This document shows positions 45,001-53,959 of a stretch of 64,000 bases of DNA, in pieces. Positions within the stretch are counted from its first letter, which is position 1. Every line of letters begins with the position of its first letter. Source of the stretch: Candidatus Butyricimonas faecavium. Its GTDB lineage: Bacteria > Bacteroidota > Bacteroidia > Bacteroidales > Marinifilaceae. The notes beneath the pieces were generated by a model. It was given only the letters and a program-made list of their open reading frames with translations, was not told the DNA's origin and ran no database searches. The stretch covers positions 1 through 64,000 of the forward strand of contig CALUKD010000006.1 in assembly GCA_944321125.1 (NCBI GenBank), given 5' to 3'. The position numbers and the translations under genes are program-made.

Positions 45001-48000
45001 TTATTTGAATGTAAATTTAATACCAAGGCTATAAGTTCTTGCTGATGGATAAGTGCTGTAATCAACACCTTGTGCCACAGTTATTACGTCATTGGCTGTT
45101 GCGGAAGTTGAGGTCGATCCGAAATTCCCTTGTGGGTCAAAGCCTGGGTATTTCGTGATAGTAAACAGGTTGGATGCAGAGAAAGATAATTCCACGTTAT
45201 TTACAAATGTTCCGGTAAACCAGTTTGCCGGTAGGCGATAATTCAAATTTAAAGAATTCATTCGTAAAAACGAGGCATCATGAATATACAAATCACACAA
45301 TGCATTAGCCACGGTTCCCGCATAGGCTAATCTTGGGAATAAAGCATCTCCTCCTTTGAAATTGTAGCTATCAAATATCGAGTTGTACACATTATAGGTT
45401 CCCACGCCGGAAGTTTTCTCATATTGGTAATACCACATTCTTTTTGCCCCGTACGAGTAAGTGAACACGGCGGTTGCGTATAGATTTTTCCAACTGAGAG
45501 AAAGATTGAAACCACCAAAAAATTTCGGATTAAAATTACCCAGTTTTACTTTGTCCTTTGCTGTGATCTTACCGTCTCCGTCTTGATCAATTAGATATGC
45601 GTCCCCCGGAGAGTCGTAACTTCCGAAATAGTTTTCCTGTACTCCGGTAGATGATACTGGTTTTAGTGCGATAATTTCTTCTTGAGTTCGGAATAATCGA
45701 CCGGCGTATTTGTAACCGTACCAATCACCGATGTGTCCGCCTTCGACCAAACGAACATATTCGTAATAATAAGGCATTTTTAACTCCTTCACGATACCAT
45801 CTAGTTTTTTAACTTTTCCGGAGTTTGTGGCGATATTGAAGCCAATTTCGAAGTTTACTTTATCCGTCCGGATAACGTCTCCCCGAATATCAAATTCCCA
45901 ACCGACATTGGCGATTGTTCCCACATTTTGGTTAACTGTTGTGTAGGATGAATTTGCGGGGACTGAACCATCGTAAATCAGATTATTGATTTGTTTATTG
46001 TAATATCCGATTGTTCCGCGAAGACGTTCGTTGAACAAGCCGAAGTCAAGACCTACGTCAACGGATGTTGTTTCTTCCCATTGTAAAACTGGATTTCCCA
46101 GAGAAGTAGGTTTTGTTCCTGGTTGTCCGTCATAGGAGGCAGATCCCATAAGGGATATGTAATCATAATTGCCTAAGTTCTGAGAACCGATCTTTCCGAC
46201 AGAAGCCCGTAACTTCAAATAAGGGATATATAATTTCAAGGGAGCCATAAACTCTTCTTCCGAGATCACCCAAGCGAGAGCTCCGGAAGGGAAATATCCC
46301 CAGCGCTTATCTGGTCCGAATTTCGAGGAACCGTCTGTCCGGAAAGTAAAGGTTGCCAGATAACGGTTATTGTATTTGTAATTCACACGAGCAATGGCTG
46401 ATACGAGCGTGTTCCCAGCTTCATCACTATCAGCCCAAGAGTCAGCCCCGCTACCTAGGTTAATTAATACTTCTTCATCGGGGAATTCTTCCGCACCGCC
46501 GGAAAGCATTTTGGATTTGTATTTTTCGATTGAATGTCCGACCATTGCAACCAAATTGTGTTTTCCGAAAGTCTTCATCCAGGTTAATGTATTATCCCAT
46601 ACGTAAGTATTGTTTTCACTATTACCTAAATTGCGACTATTGTAGGCCGTGGCATACCCTCGTGTTCCTTTTTTCGAGAATACATCGGTTTGTGAATTTG
46701 TGTAATTGACCGTTCCGGTAGATTTGAATTTCAAGCCATCCAAAATTGTCCATTCTAGGAAGGCCGATCCAGAGAATGTTAAACCTCGTCCATTGTTTCG
46801 GTTTGCCAAAGTTAAATGCGGGTTTTCGATCACTGTACTTGTTGTTACCAAGTTAATACTTCCATCTTCATTGTATGCTGGAAAGTCTGGGCGGAATCGG
46901 ATAATATTGTCAATAAGATTATCCTTGTTGTTGGTTTTTCTGGATGATCCGGATAAGTTAACTCCTAGTTTAATTTGTTTCCCGATTAGTGTTTCGAAAT
47001 TCAAACGTCCTGTTAACAACTTACTGCGTCCTCCCTTTACAACACCTTTTTGGTCGTTGTATCCGAAAGAAATAAAGTAATTCGAGTTCTCTGTGCCACC
47101 TCGCACGGAAATGTCACATTGTGTGGTCAGGGCGTTTTGGGTCATTTCGTCCCACCAGTCGGTATCTCCGTCCATAAAAGCATCTGGAAGTAATTCCAGC
47201 ATACTGCCATCCCATTGGCTCGTGTTTAATTGATTGAATTTAGATTCATTGAAAAAGAGTCGAGTGTTGTAATCGAATCCGGCAATTTCAATGGATTGAC
47301 GTCCAACAGTCTCCACGAAACGTTTATATTCTGTTGCATTCAAGGCGTTTAGCTTATTTGAATTGATGGTCTGGATGCCGGCTCGGAGAGAGAGGTCTAC
47401 GGTTGGTTGCATCCCCAGTTTACCTCGTTTGGTGGTTACGATGATAACCCCGTTGGCGGCTCGGGAGCCGTAAATTGCTGTTGCAGATACATCTTTTAAG
47501 ATATCAATACTTTCGATGTCAGATAAATTCAAGTTGAATAATGCATTCGTTACATCTCCCGTAGAACTTTGTGAATAATCGGGAACCCCATCAATGACCC
47601 ATAACGGTTGAGTATTTCCGGTTAACGTTGAAATTCCTCGAATCGTAACATTTACCGGGGAAGTGGGAGAGGCTGACTGAATCATGACATTTACTCCGGG
47701 AGCCCGTCCTTGCAACATGCTTTGTACGCTCGCTCCTGCCGGAGACATTGCAATATCCTTTTCTCCGAGCCGTGATACTGCTCCGGTAGCATCTTTAACC
47801 TTAGTGGTTCCATAACCGACGATAACAACCTCGTCTACGAAACTCACACTATCTTTTAATTGGATAATATTCAATTTATCAAAAACATTCGAGTTCAATG
47901 CGAATCGATATTTAGCATAGCCAATACTACTGATGACGAGTGTTTTCGCATCTTTCGGAACATTGATTGAAAATTCTCCCTCCACGTCTGTAGCAACCCC

Positions 48001-48477
48001 TAAAGTCGTACCTTCTAAGATAACCGTGGCTCCGATAATAGGTTCTTGCTCTTTTTCCGAGATCACCCGTCCTTTTACGACCAGTTGTTTTTCCTCTTCA
48101 GGCTTCATCGTGTTATTTTTACGTCTTAGCACTACGATCCGGTCTTCTTTTATTTGATAAGCTAGAGGAGTGTCTTTAAATACAGCATCCAAAATTGTCA
48201 CAATGTCTGCATCTTTCAGTGAAACCGATATTTTAATACCTTCCTTATCCGTGTCGTTGTACACAAATGTGTAGTCCGTTGCTGATTCTAGGTACTCGAT
48301 AACAAAATCAATCGAGACATTGTTGAAATGAACATCCATCTTCTTATTTTGTCCCACTCCGTACGAGTGAGTACAAAATATCATGAAGACAAAAAGAGCA
48401 AATAATTTTCCGAACATTCTCGGGTTAGGCCGAAAAAGTTTGAATCCCATTTTGGGAATTGATGAATTTTTTTTCAT
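45001..48477 (-). CDS. SusC/RagA-like TonB-dependent transporter with STN domain
   Basis: The 1158-residue receptor has a signal sequence (about 20-42), an STN domain (about 48-118), a carboxypeptidase-like domain (about 130-210, EQEPIIGATVILEGT), a plug with the SusC signature DILKDVSATAIYGSRAANGVIIVTTKRG (about 330-355, seen across positions) and a beta-barrel ending in TYSLGIKFTFK. STN here is expected to touch the FecR anti-sigma protein encoded 36 bp upstream, so it should report substrate to the ECF sigma factor. It is a complete trans-envelope signalling system with the next two genes. Confidence 0.95.
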   Translation of the reverse strand: MKKNSSIPKMGFKLFRPNPRMFGKLFALFVFMIFCTHSYGVGQNKKMDVHFNNVSIDFVIEYLESATDYTFVYNDTDKEGIKISVSLKDADIVTILDAVFKDTPLAYQIKEDRIVVLRRKNNTMKPEEEKQLVVKGRVISEKEQEPIIGATVILEGTTLGVATDVEGEFSINVPKDAKTLVISSIGYAKYRFALNSNVFDKLNIIQLKDSVSFVDEVVIVGYGTTKVKDATGAVSRLGEKDIAMSPAGASVQSMLQGRAPGVNVMIQSASPTSPVNVTIRGISTLTGNTQPLWVIDGVPDYSQSSTGDVTNALFNLNLSDIESIDILKDVSATAIYGSRAANGVIIVTTKRGKLGMQPTVDLSLRAGIQTINSNKLNALNATEYKRFVETVGRQSIEIAGFDYNTRLFFNESKFNQLNTSQWDGSMLELLPDAFMDGDTDWWDEMTQNALTTQCDISVRGGTENSNYFISFGYNDQKGVVKGGRSKLLTGRLNFETLIGKQIKLGVNLSGSSRKTNNKDNLIDNIIRFRPDFPAYNEDGSINLVTTSTVIENPHLTLANRNNGRGLTFSGSAFLEWTILDGLKFKSTGTVNYTNSQTDVFSKKGTRGYATAYNSRNLGNSENNTYVWDNTLTWMKTFGKHNLVAMVGHSIEKYKSKMLSGGAEEFPDEEVLINLGSGADSWADSDEAGNTLVSAIARVNYKYNNRYLATFTFRTDGSSKFGPDKRWGYFPSGALAWVISEEEFMAPLKLYIPYLKLRASVGKIGSQNLGNYDYISLMGSASYDGQPGTKPTSLGNPVLQWEETTSVDVGLDFGLFNERLRGTIGYYNKQINNLIYDGSVPANSSYTTVNQNVGTIANVGWEFDIRGDVIRTDKVNFEIGFNIATNSGKVKKLDGIVKELKMPYYYEYVRLVEGGHIGDWYGYKYAGRLFRTQEEIIALKPVSSTGVQENYFGSYDSPGDAYLIDQDGDGKITAKDKVKLGNFNPKFFGGFNLSLSWKNLYATAVFTYSYGAKRMWYYQYEKTSGVGTYNVYNSIFDSYNFKGGDALFPRLAYAGTVANALCDLYIHDASFLRMNSLNLNYRLPANWFTGTFVNNVELSFSASNLFTITKYPGFDPQGNFGSTSTSATANDVITVAQGVDYSTYPSARTYSLGIKFTFK

Positions 48478-48513
48478 GGTTATTGGTTTTTAAACGTACT
48501 AAAGTCTTTATTT

Positions 48514-49629
48514 TTATTGTTTCTTTACATGTATAATAGAGTCTTGCTGTATAAAATCGATTTTTCCTGTAGCTTTTAATATTCCTAAAATGATATTACC
48601 ATTATCGTATTTTTTCATTTTCCCGGAAAAGATTAAGTCTTTTAACCCTTCTTCTTCGTACTCGAATTTGACATCATACCAACGGGATAGTTGTTTAAGA
48701 ACAACCTCTAAACGGGTGGATTTAAAAATTAACCGTCCCTCTCTCCATGCCGTGAAAAGTTCCGTGTCAACCGTTTCTACTTGTGTCTCCCGTGTCGCTT
48801 TATTATAAGTGGCTTGTTCTCCGGGATGTAAAATAGTTTTGTTGGATGATAGTTGTACGGCACCTTCGACTAAAGTTGTTATAATTTCATGTTCGTCGGA
48901 ATAATTCTGGATATTAAATTGCGTACCTAACACAGTTAAATCCAAATCTTTGTTTCGAACAATAAATGGTTTTGTTTTATCTTTTGTAACATCGAAATAA
49001 GCCTCTCCGGAAACTAATTCAACTTGTCTTTTATCTCCGGTAAAAGCACGGGGGAACCTTAATTCTGTTTCTGAATTCATCCAGACATGCGTTCCGTCTG
49101 CTAACACAAGTTCAAACTCCCCCCCTTTAGGGACATAAATTCGTAGAACCTCAGACGTTTCAAGTTGTTTTTTATGATTATTACTATCTTTTATCGAATA
49201 ACATTGACCCGGTAGGGATATGCGTACATCTTGTTCGTTTTGTAGAATAGCTTTGGGAGAAATGGGTTCTAGGAATAATTCAGCAATTTCGGTTTTCTCT
49301 TCCGACTTATCGGGGTATAGGAAATATACACTGACACAGGTTAAACAAATAAACACGGCGGTATATCGTAAAATTCTGGTATATAACATTTTACTCTTTC
49401 GGTAAGTCTTTTGTGAAATCTTTGCCCAAGCTCTTTGCTGGTTGAATAATAAAAATATCTCCCGTTCCGAGCGAATTCGTTCGTGGTTCATGATTATCTG
49501 GTATAAATCCATGTGGTGCTTGTCCTCTTTCTGCCAGTGGGTTAACTCCTCTTTCTGTTCGGAAGTTATCTCTCCCGTGTAGGCTAGGAAAAGCAAATGG
49601 GCGATATGTTCGCAATCTTTAGGTGTCAT
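48514..49629 (-). CDS. FecR-family anti-sigma factor
   Basis: The 371-residue protein has a cytoplasmic N-terminal part that should hold the sigma factor, one transmembrane segment (about 86-104) and the periplasmic FecR domain: VPKGGEFELVLADGTHVWMN, LVSGEAYFDV, VLGTQFNI and VEGAVQL (about 170-270). A C-terminal SBP-like DUF4974 domain closes it (about 295-370, LIFKSTRLEVVLKQLSRWYDVKF). It would relay the SusC signal to the ECF sigma factor 70 bp upstream. Confidence 0.95.
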   Translation of the reverse strand: MTPKDCEHIAHLLFLAYTGEITSEQKEELTHWQKEDKHHMDLYQIIMNHERIRSEREIFLLFNQQRAWAKISQKTYRKSKMLYTRILRYTAVFICLTCVSVYFLYPDKSEEKTEIAELFLEPISPKAILQNEQDVRISLPGQCYSIKDSNNHKKQLETSEVLRIYVPKGGEFELVLADGTHVWMNSETELRFPRAFTGDKRQVELVSGEAYFDVTKDKTKPFIVRNKDLDLTVLGTQFNIQNYSDEHEIITTLVEGAVQLSSNKTILHPGEQATYNKATRETQVETVDTELFTAWREGRLIFKSTRLEVVLKQLSRWYDVKFEYEEEGLKDLIFSGKMKKYDNGNIILGILKATGKIDFIQQDSIIHVKKQ

Positions 49630-49699
49630 GGTTATATCTTTTATAGTATAACAATCGACCCCTTTTGACGTACTATGTGTGATTTATTTTTTTTGTAAA

Positions 49700-50278
49700 T
49701 TATTTCGCACTAAGTGTTGTAAAAATGTAAAGCAAGATTGTAAGGTATTCATCCTTATATAGTTCCTTGAGAATTTTAAATCCCTTGACTTTCTGATTTT
49801 TTACCGTGTTTACGGAAATATTCAAAGATTTAGCAATTTCATCATTTTTCATTCCGGAAACAGACATATCTATAATCTTCCGGCATTCCGTGGGTAAAGA
49901 CTCTAGCCAATGGTTTAATTTCTGGTCAAACTCGGCCATGATGATATAATCATCGTACACGGCTTCATCTGTCTGGGCAACAAATTCTTTTAATTTTTCC
50001 GCTTTCATTTGTTCATGTTTGGAATGATTCAAACAAGCGTTACGTGCAGAAACAAAAAGAAAAGAACTAATTTTTTCGATACAATCAAATCTTTCCCGTC
50101 GGTTCCATAGGGCGACAAAGATGTCTTGCACAATATCGTCAACAACATAAGACGTGTGGATAAAATGGTAGGTGTAGGAACATAAAATTTTATAATAGTG
50201 GTCGAATATGGCTTTGAAAGCCACGGGATCTCCTTCATTGAAAGACTTGATTAATATTGTGTCCTTGATTGTTACCAT
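49700..50278 (-). CDS. ECF RNA polymerase sigma factor
   Basis: The 192-residue sigma-70-type protein has region 2 (about 20-85: FKAIFDHYYKILCSYTYHF and DDIVQDIFVALWNRR) and region 4 (about 125-180: LPTECRKIIDMSVSGMKNDEIAKSL, then a helix-turn-helix VNTVKNQKVKG). It belongs to the FecI-like Bacteroidota ECF group that works with FecR and SusC. It should direct transcription of the SusCD-DUF4465-thioredoxin genes when the substrate is present. A TAnnTTTG -7 element is only 4 bp before its start. Confidence 0.95.
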   Translation of the reverse strand: MVTIKDTILIKSFNEGDPVAFKAIFDHYYKILCSYTYHFIHTSYVVDDIVQDIFVALWNRRERFDCIEKISSFLFVSARNACLNHSKHEQMKAEKLKEFVAQTDEAVYDDYIIMAEFDQKLNHWLESLPTECRKIIDMSVSGMKNDEIAKSLNISVNTVKNQKVKGFKILKELYKDEYLTILLYIFTTLSAK

Positions 50279-50282
50279 GGGA

Positions 50283-50290
50283 CAAATATA
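50283..50290 (-). promoter_or_regulatory. -7 element just before the ECF sigma start codon
   Basis: On the minus strand the sequence reads TATATTTG. It ends 4 bp before the ATG, so transcription from it would give a leaderless or near-leaderless mRNA. Confidence 0.4.
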
Positions 50291-50354
50291 ACGAAAAATG
50301 TTTCATCTCTTAATCGTATTTTTCAAGATATAAGGATAAAGTATGCAAACGAAT

Positions 50355-51926
50355 CTAAGGTTGATCATATAAAAACGATGTATTTAAAATAGGATAAACA
50401 AGATAAAAGTTGCCAACTTTCTCGTGATGGGTCTGTTGAATCCACTTGGAGAGTGCCGGGGAACGCATAACGTTCTTTTCTTTGACAAAAATCATACAGT
50501 CACCTTTCTGGTAGATATTGGATAACGAATCTTCGTTCGAAACCTTCATGGCCTCTTCATGTAAATAAACATCCATATTTTCCCCGCTACGGAACTTGTA
50601 ATAGTAATAATGATCAATATTCTCTTTCTCGCATATGTGATATGCTTCGGTAGCCATAGCAGTAAAGCCGATGTATGGATTAATCTGGGGTAAGGTGAAA
50701 GCTCCCGTGAACAGTGTGCCTAGAATGCCTAGTGCGACACAATTAATAGCTCGGTATATTTGCTTACGATATAGTAAATAACAGGCTGTTAAACTAAAAA
50801 TAAACAATGTTATGATGGCGACATAAATAAATGGAGAGTCAGGAACATTGAATTTATAGCGGATAAAGAATGCCACGATGGGAGCGATGGTAAGGGCTGT
50901 CACGGGAATATACACGGAAAATGCAATCCATTTCTCCTTAATCTTGGGTAATAATAGAATCGTTAGATAAGTGAAGAACGGGAACAGGGGTAACATATAG
51001 ATGTCCAGTTTCCCGCTGAACATGGAGAGAATCATGAAGGTAGAGACGATTGCCGAGAGGAAAAGTTTCTCTTTATCCGTTGTAACTAGTTTCTTTTTTA
51101 TTGCGATTATGATTGTCGTGATGTACAGGATAGACCAAGGAGCCACGGAGTACCAGAACGCCACTCCGTAATACCAGAATGCTTTTTTGTGGTCGAACGA
51201 ATCAATGGCCCGGTTAATGGTTTGATGGAAGAGAAGGTTGTTTAAGTAGGTTGGCCCGCCTTCAAAATAAATACAGAGAAACCACATGGCACAGAATCCC
51301 AATAAAACACCCCATTCCCGCCAGCCGAAATATTGCCAGAAAGAACGGATATCTTTTTTCACTAGCAGGAATACGAACATGGTTATTAAGGGTACAATAA
51401 AACCGATAGGTCCTTTCGAGAAAATTGCCATGAAAATATAGAAGGGTAACAAGAACCGATCCCTTGGGCGTCCTTTACCAGAATAGCGTTTATAAAATGT
51501 GTATAGGGCAAGAAGAATAAACATGCACATCAACATATCCATTCGTAGTACAAGAGCTGAACCGATAAAGAATGCGCTTGTGAAAAGCATAAGTGAACCA
51601 CTCCATCTCAAAGATATGGTGGTATCTTCTTCCACCCATTTATTCATGATATAAATAGAAATCAAGGCGGGAATGATAGAAAAAAGTGAAAGGCCAAACA
51701 TATTATATTCTCCCCAGAGCCATTTGCTCAACATGAGCAACCAGAAATAAAGAGGTGGTTTGTCCGCATAGAGTTCCCCTTGGTGATAGAATGTGAAAAA
51801 ATGTCCATTACGCAGGGCTTCGTCAACAATACTAAGGTATTTCAGTTCGTTGTTTGGAGTGAAATCCCGTAGGATCAACACGGGAATCACCAAAATAAGC
51901 AATATAAAATATCGTTCGATTTTCAT
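50355..51926 (-). CDS. ArnT-like glycosyltransferase (GT39/PMT family)
   Basis: The 523-residue polytopic protein has about 12 hydrophobic segments and, in the first periplasmic loop, the ELYADKPPLYFWLLM motif, the hallmark of ArnT/PMT enzymes that move a sugar from polyprenyl phosphate to a periplasmic or lipid A acceptor. The C-terminal 100 residues form a soluble domain. Start chosen at the Met that begins the first membrane segment; a longer frame to 51980 lacks support. It is divergent from the second ArnT-like gene with 190 bp between starts, so both may respond to the same signal. Confidence 0.9.
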   Translation of the reverse strand: MKIERYFILLILVIPVLILRDFTPNNELKYLSIVDEALRNGHFFTFYHQGELYADKPPLYFWLLMLSKWLWGEYNMFGLSLFSIIPALISIYIMNKWVEEDTTISLRWSGSLMLFTSAFFIGSALVLRMDMLMCMFILLALYTFYKRYSGKGRPRDRFLLPFYIFMAIFSKGPIGFIVPLITMFVFLLVKKDIRSFWQYFGWREWGVLLGFCAMWFLCIYFEGGPTYLNNLLFHQTINRAIDSFDHKKAFWYYGVAFWYSVAPWSILYITTIIIAIKKKLVTTDKEKLFLSAIVSTFMILSMFSGKLDIYMLPLFPFFTYLTILLLPKIKEKWIAFSVYIPVTALTIAPIVAFFIRYKFNVPDSPFIYVAIITLFIFSLTACYLLYRKQIYRAINCVALGILGTLFTGAFTLPQINPYIGFTAMATEAYHICEKENIDHYYYYKFRSGENMDVYLHEEAMKVSNEDSLSNIYQKGDCMIFVKEKNVMRSPALSKWIQQTHHEKVGNFYLVYPILNTSFLYDQP

Positions 51927-52058
51927 GATTATAGTATGTAAAAGCACTATAAAATCTTTTCCGCATAATATCACGTCCAAAATTTATACCAGAAATGTTT
52001 CTTTTTTGTTACATCTAGAGAAAAAAATTCTTCCTGCATTAATTTGAAGGATATACTC

Positions 52059-52087
52059 TTGAAAATAGTTTTATTATTATAAATTTG
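52059..52087 (+). promoter_or_regulatory. Bacteroidota promoter of the second ArnT-like gene
   Basis: TTG at 52059-52061, an 18-base spacer, then TAAATTTG (TAnnTTTG) at 52080-52087, 29 bp before the start codon. This is the best match to the full -33/-7 promoter in the window. Confidence 0.65.
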
Positions 52088-52116
52088 CATTCTAATCTAA
52101 ACGTGTACATAAGGTT

Positions 52117-53754
52117 ATGCAGAAAAATTATATTCATTATCTTTTTATTCTTATCGTTTGTTGGTTCGCTTTTTTCGTGAATAATGGTTCTGTTTATGAG
52201 GATATTATGGAGTCCCGTAATTTGGTTACGGCGCATGAAATGATTGAATATGATAACTGGTTAGTCCCCACGATGAATGGTGAATTACGTTTGGAAAAAC
52301 CACCTCTTCCAACATGGGTAGCCGCGGGAATTGAGTATTTACAACCGGATAATATTTCTTTGCAACGTGCTGCTGCTGGAATCATGGCCACGTTGATGGT
52401 TTTTTTCCTCTATTTCTTTGCTTCGGCTTTAAGTGCTAACAGATTATTAGGTTTACTTTCTGCTTTAGTGTTGGCGACTAGCTTTAATGTCATTATGGCA
52501 GGGCGGGTAGCAACATGGGATATTTATTGCCATAGTTTTATGTTGGGAGCAATATTCTTCTTTTATCGGGGAATAAAGAGCGTGCGAACGAGCTGGGCAA
52601 ATTTTATCTGGGCCGGGGTATTCTTGGGCCTGTCTTTCCTTGGTAAAGGGCCGGTGGCATTCTATGCTTTATTATTACCTTTCTTGATTTCTTATATATG
52701 GGTCTATCGCCCCTCTTTCAAGAGAAAAGGTTGGCCTATCGTGCTCATGTTGCTGTTATTTATCGTTATTAGCTTTTGGTGGCCGCTTTACTTGTATATA
52801 TTCCACCGGGATACAGCTTTGTTCGTGCTAGCGAAAGAGTCGACGGCATGGATCGAGAGAAATGTTCGTCCTTGGTATTATTATTGGTTATTCTTTGCCG
52901 AGTCTGGAATCTGGGCTTTGTTCCTCTTGACCGGACTATGCTGGCCGTGGTTAAAGAAGAAAATTAAAATGCGTAAGGAATATACGTTTGCTGTTTTATG
53001 GACCGTGGTCACCTTGGTATTGCTTTCTCTTTTCCCGGAGAAAAAAACTCGTTACCTATTGCCGTTATTGATTCCAGCTGCAATGGTCGTGGCACATTAT
53101 ATTGTTTATATATTCACGGCGGCGAAAGAGAAAACGCTTACCGCGAGTGATCGTGTCGTGTTCCGAGTAAATGCTTTTATTCCGGCGCTAATTGCTTTGG
53201 GAATGCCGGTTGCCGTTTATCTTTTATTTTATCGGGAAGGAGAAGTCGGGTTGACTCTTTTGATTATCGTTTCGATATTGTTCGTTGTTGCTGCCTACTC
53301 TATTTTTGCGGGAGGAGTGAGGATAAAATCGATGAAAGTATTTACGGGGGTGGTATTGTTGTTAATTCTTGTGGAAACTCTATTGATGTCTTGCGTTGCT
53401 AATATGTTCAATAACACCGAGATCAAAAGTATCAAAGCAGTTCGTCAAATTGAAGAGTTACAACATGTGCCGTTCTATTATCCGTCTGATGAAGAATTGA
53501 GAATCGAGCTGGTGTATAAAGCAGGCCGTCGTATATTGCCTTGGGATATGAGAAGTGATACGACACTTTTAAACACTCTGCCTATCGTGTTGGTTTCCGC
53601 TAGGCCTGCAACAGAGGTTCTGCCAGCCGAGATTCAGAAGAAAGTAAATCTACGTTTAATAGATGTCTATGACAATAATAATCGTCCGAAAACAGATAAA
53701 AAACGCTATTCTTCTAAATTCGTCCGTTACGTGACTATATTGCAGAAAAAATAA
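52117..53754 (+). CDS. ArnT-like glycosyltransferase (GT39/PMT family)
   Basis: The 545-residue membrane enzyme has about 12 transmembrane segments and the first-loop motif GELRLEKPPLPTW (about 64-76), followed by NVIMAGRVATWDIYCHS and a C-terminal soluble part (about 410-545). ArnT/PMT enzymes use a polyprenyl-phosphate sugar donor at the outer face of the inner membrane. With the GT2 (donor-making) and LAB_N genes at 40-41.5 kb it forms a plausible lipid A or surface-glycan modification set. It diverges from the other ArnT-like gene. Confidence 0.9.
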   Translation: MQKNYIHYLFILIVCWFAFFVNNGSVYEDIMESRNLVTAHEMIEYDNWLVPTMNGELRLEKPPLPTWVAAGIEYLQPDNISLQRAAAGIMATLMVFFLYFFASALSANRLLGLLSALVLATSFNVIMAGRVATWDIYCHSFMLGAIFFFYRGIKSVRTSWANFIWAGVFLGLSFLGKGPVAFYALLLPFLISYIWVYRPSFKRKGWPIVLMLLLFIVISFWWPLYLYIFHRDTALFVLAKESTAWIERNVRPWYYYWLFFAESGIWALFLLTGLCWPWLKKKIKMRKEYTFAVLWTVVTLVLLSLFPEKKTRYLLPLLIPAAMVVAHYIVYIFTAAKEKTLTASDRVVFRVNAFIPALIALGMPVAVYLLFYREGEVGLTLLIIVSILFVVAAYSIFAGGVRIKSMKVFTGVVLLLILVETLLMSCVANMFNNTEIKSIKAVRQIEELQHVPFYYPSDEELRIELVYKAGRRILPWDMRSDTTLLNTLPIVLVSARPATEVLPAEIQKKVNLRLIDVYDNNNRPKTDKKRYSSKFVRYVTILQKK

Positions 53755-53912
53755 AACAGAAGAATATTAATCAAAAACGAAAATTAGGAAAAGATTATCC
53801 TGGGTTTCAACATACCATAAGCATGTAACCTAAAAGAGAATGAGCCAAAAGTTCTATTTGTATTACCAACTGTTCTCACCAGTTCCTCCTTACATCGGGG
53901 AGAGTTGATTAT

Positions 53913-53959
53913 CGTAGGTAGTTGTTACGAAATGGACTTTTGACTTATCCTACGTTTTT
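53913..53959 (+). terminator. Possible terminator after the second ArnT-like gene
   Basis: A 6-bp stem (53913-53918 with 53949-53954) with a long 30-base loop is followed by TTTTTATT. Weak stem, so tentative. The rest of the 203-bp gap holds no recognisable gene. Confidence 0.4.

Noticed and set aside
46706-47080. A 124-codon plus-strand frame inside susC
   Set aside because: It is antisense to the TonB-dependent transporter barrel, which is well supported.
53755-53957. A structured RNA in the gap after the second ArnT-like gene
   Set aside because: Only short, weak stems can be paired by eye; there is no recognisable riboswitch or sRNA feature.
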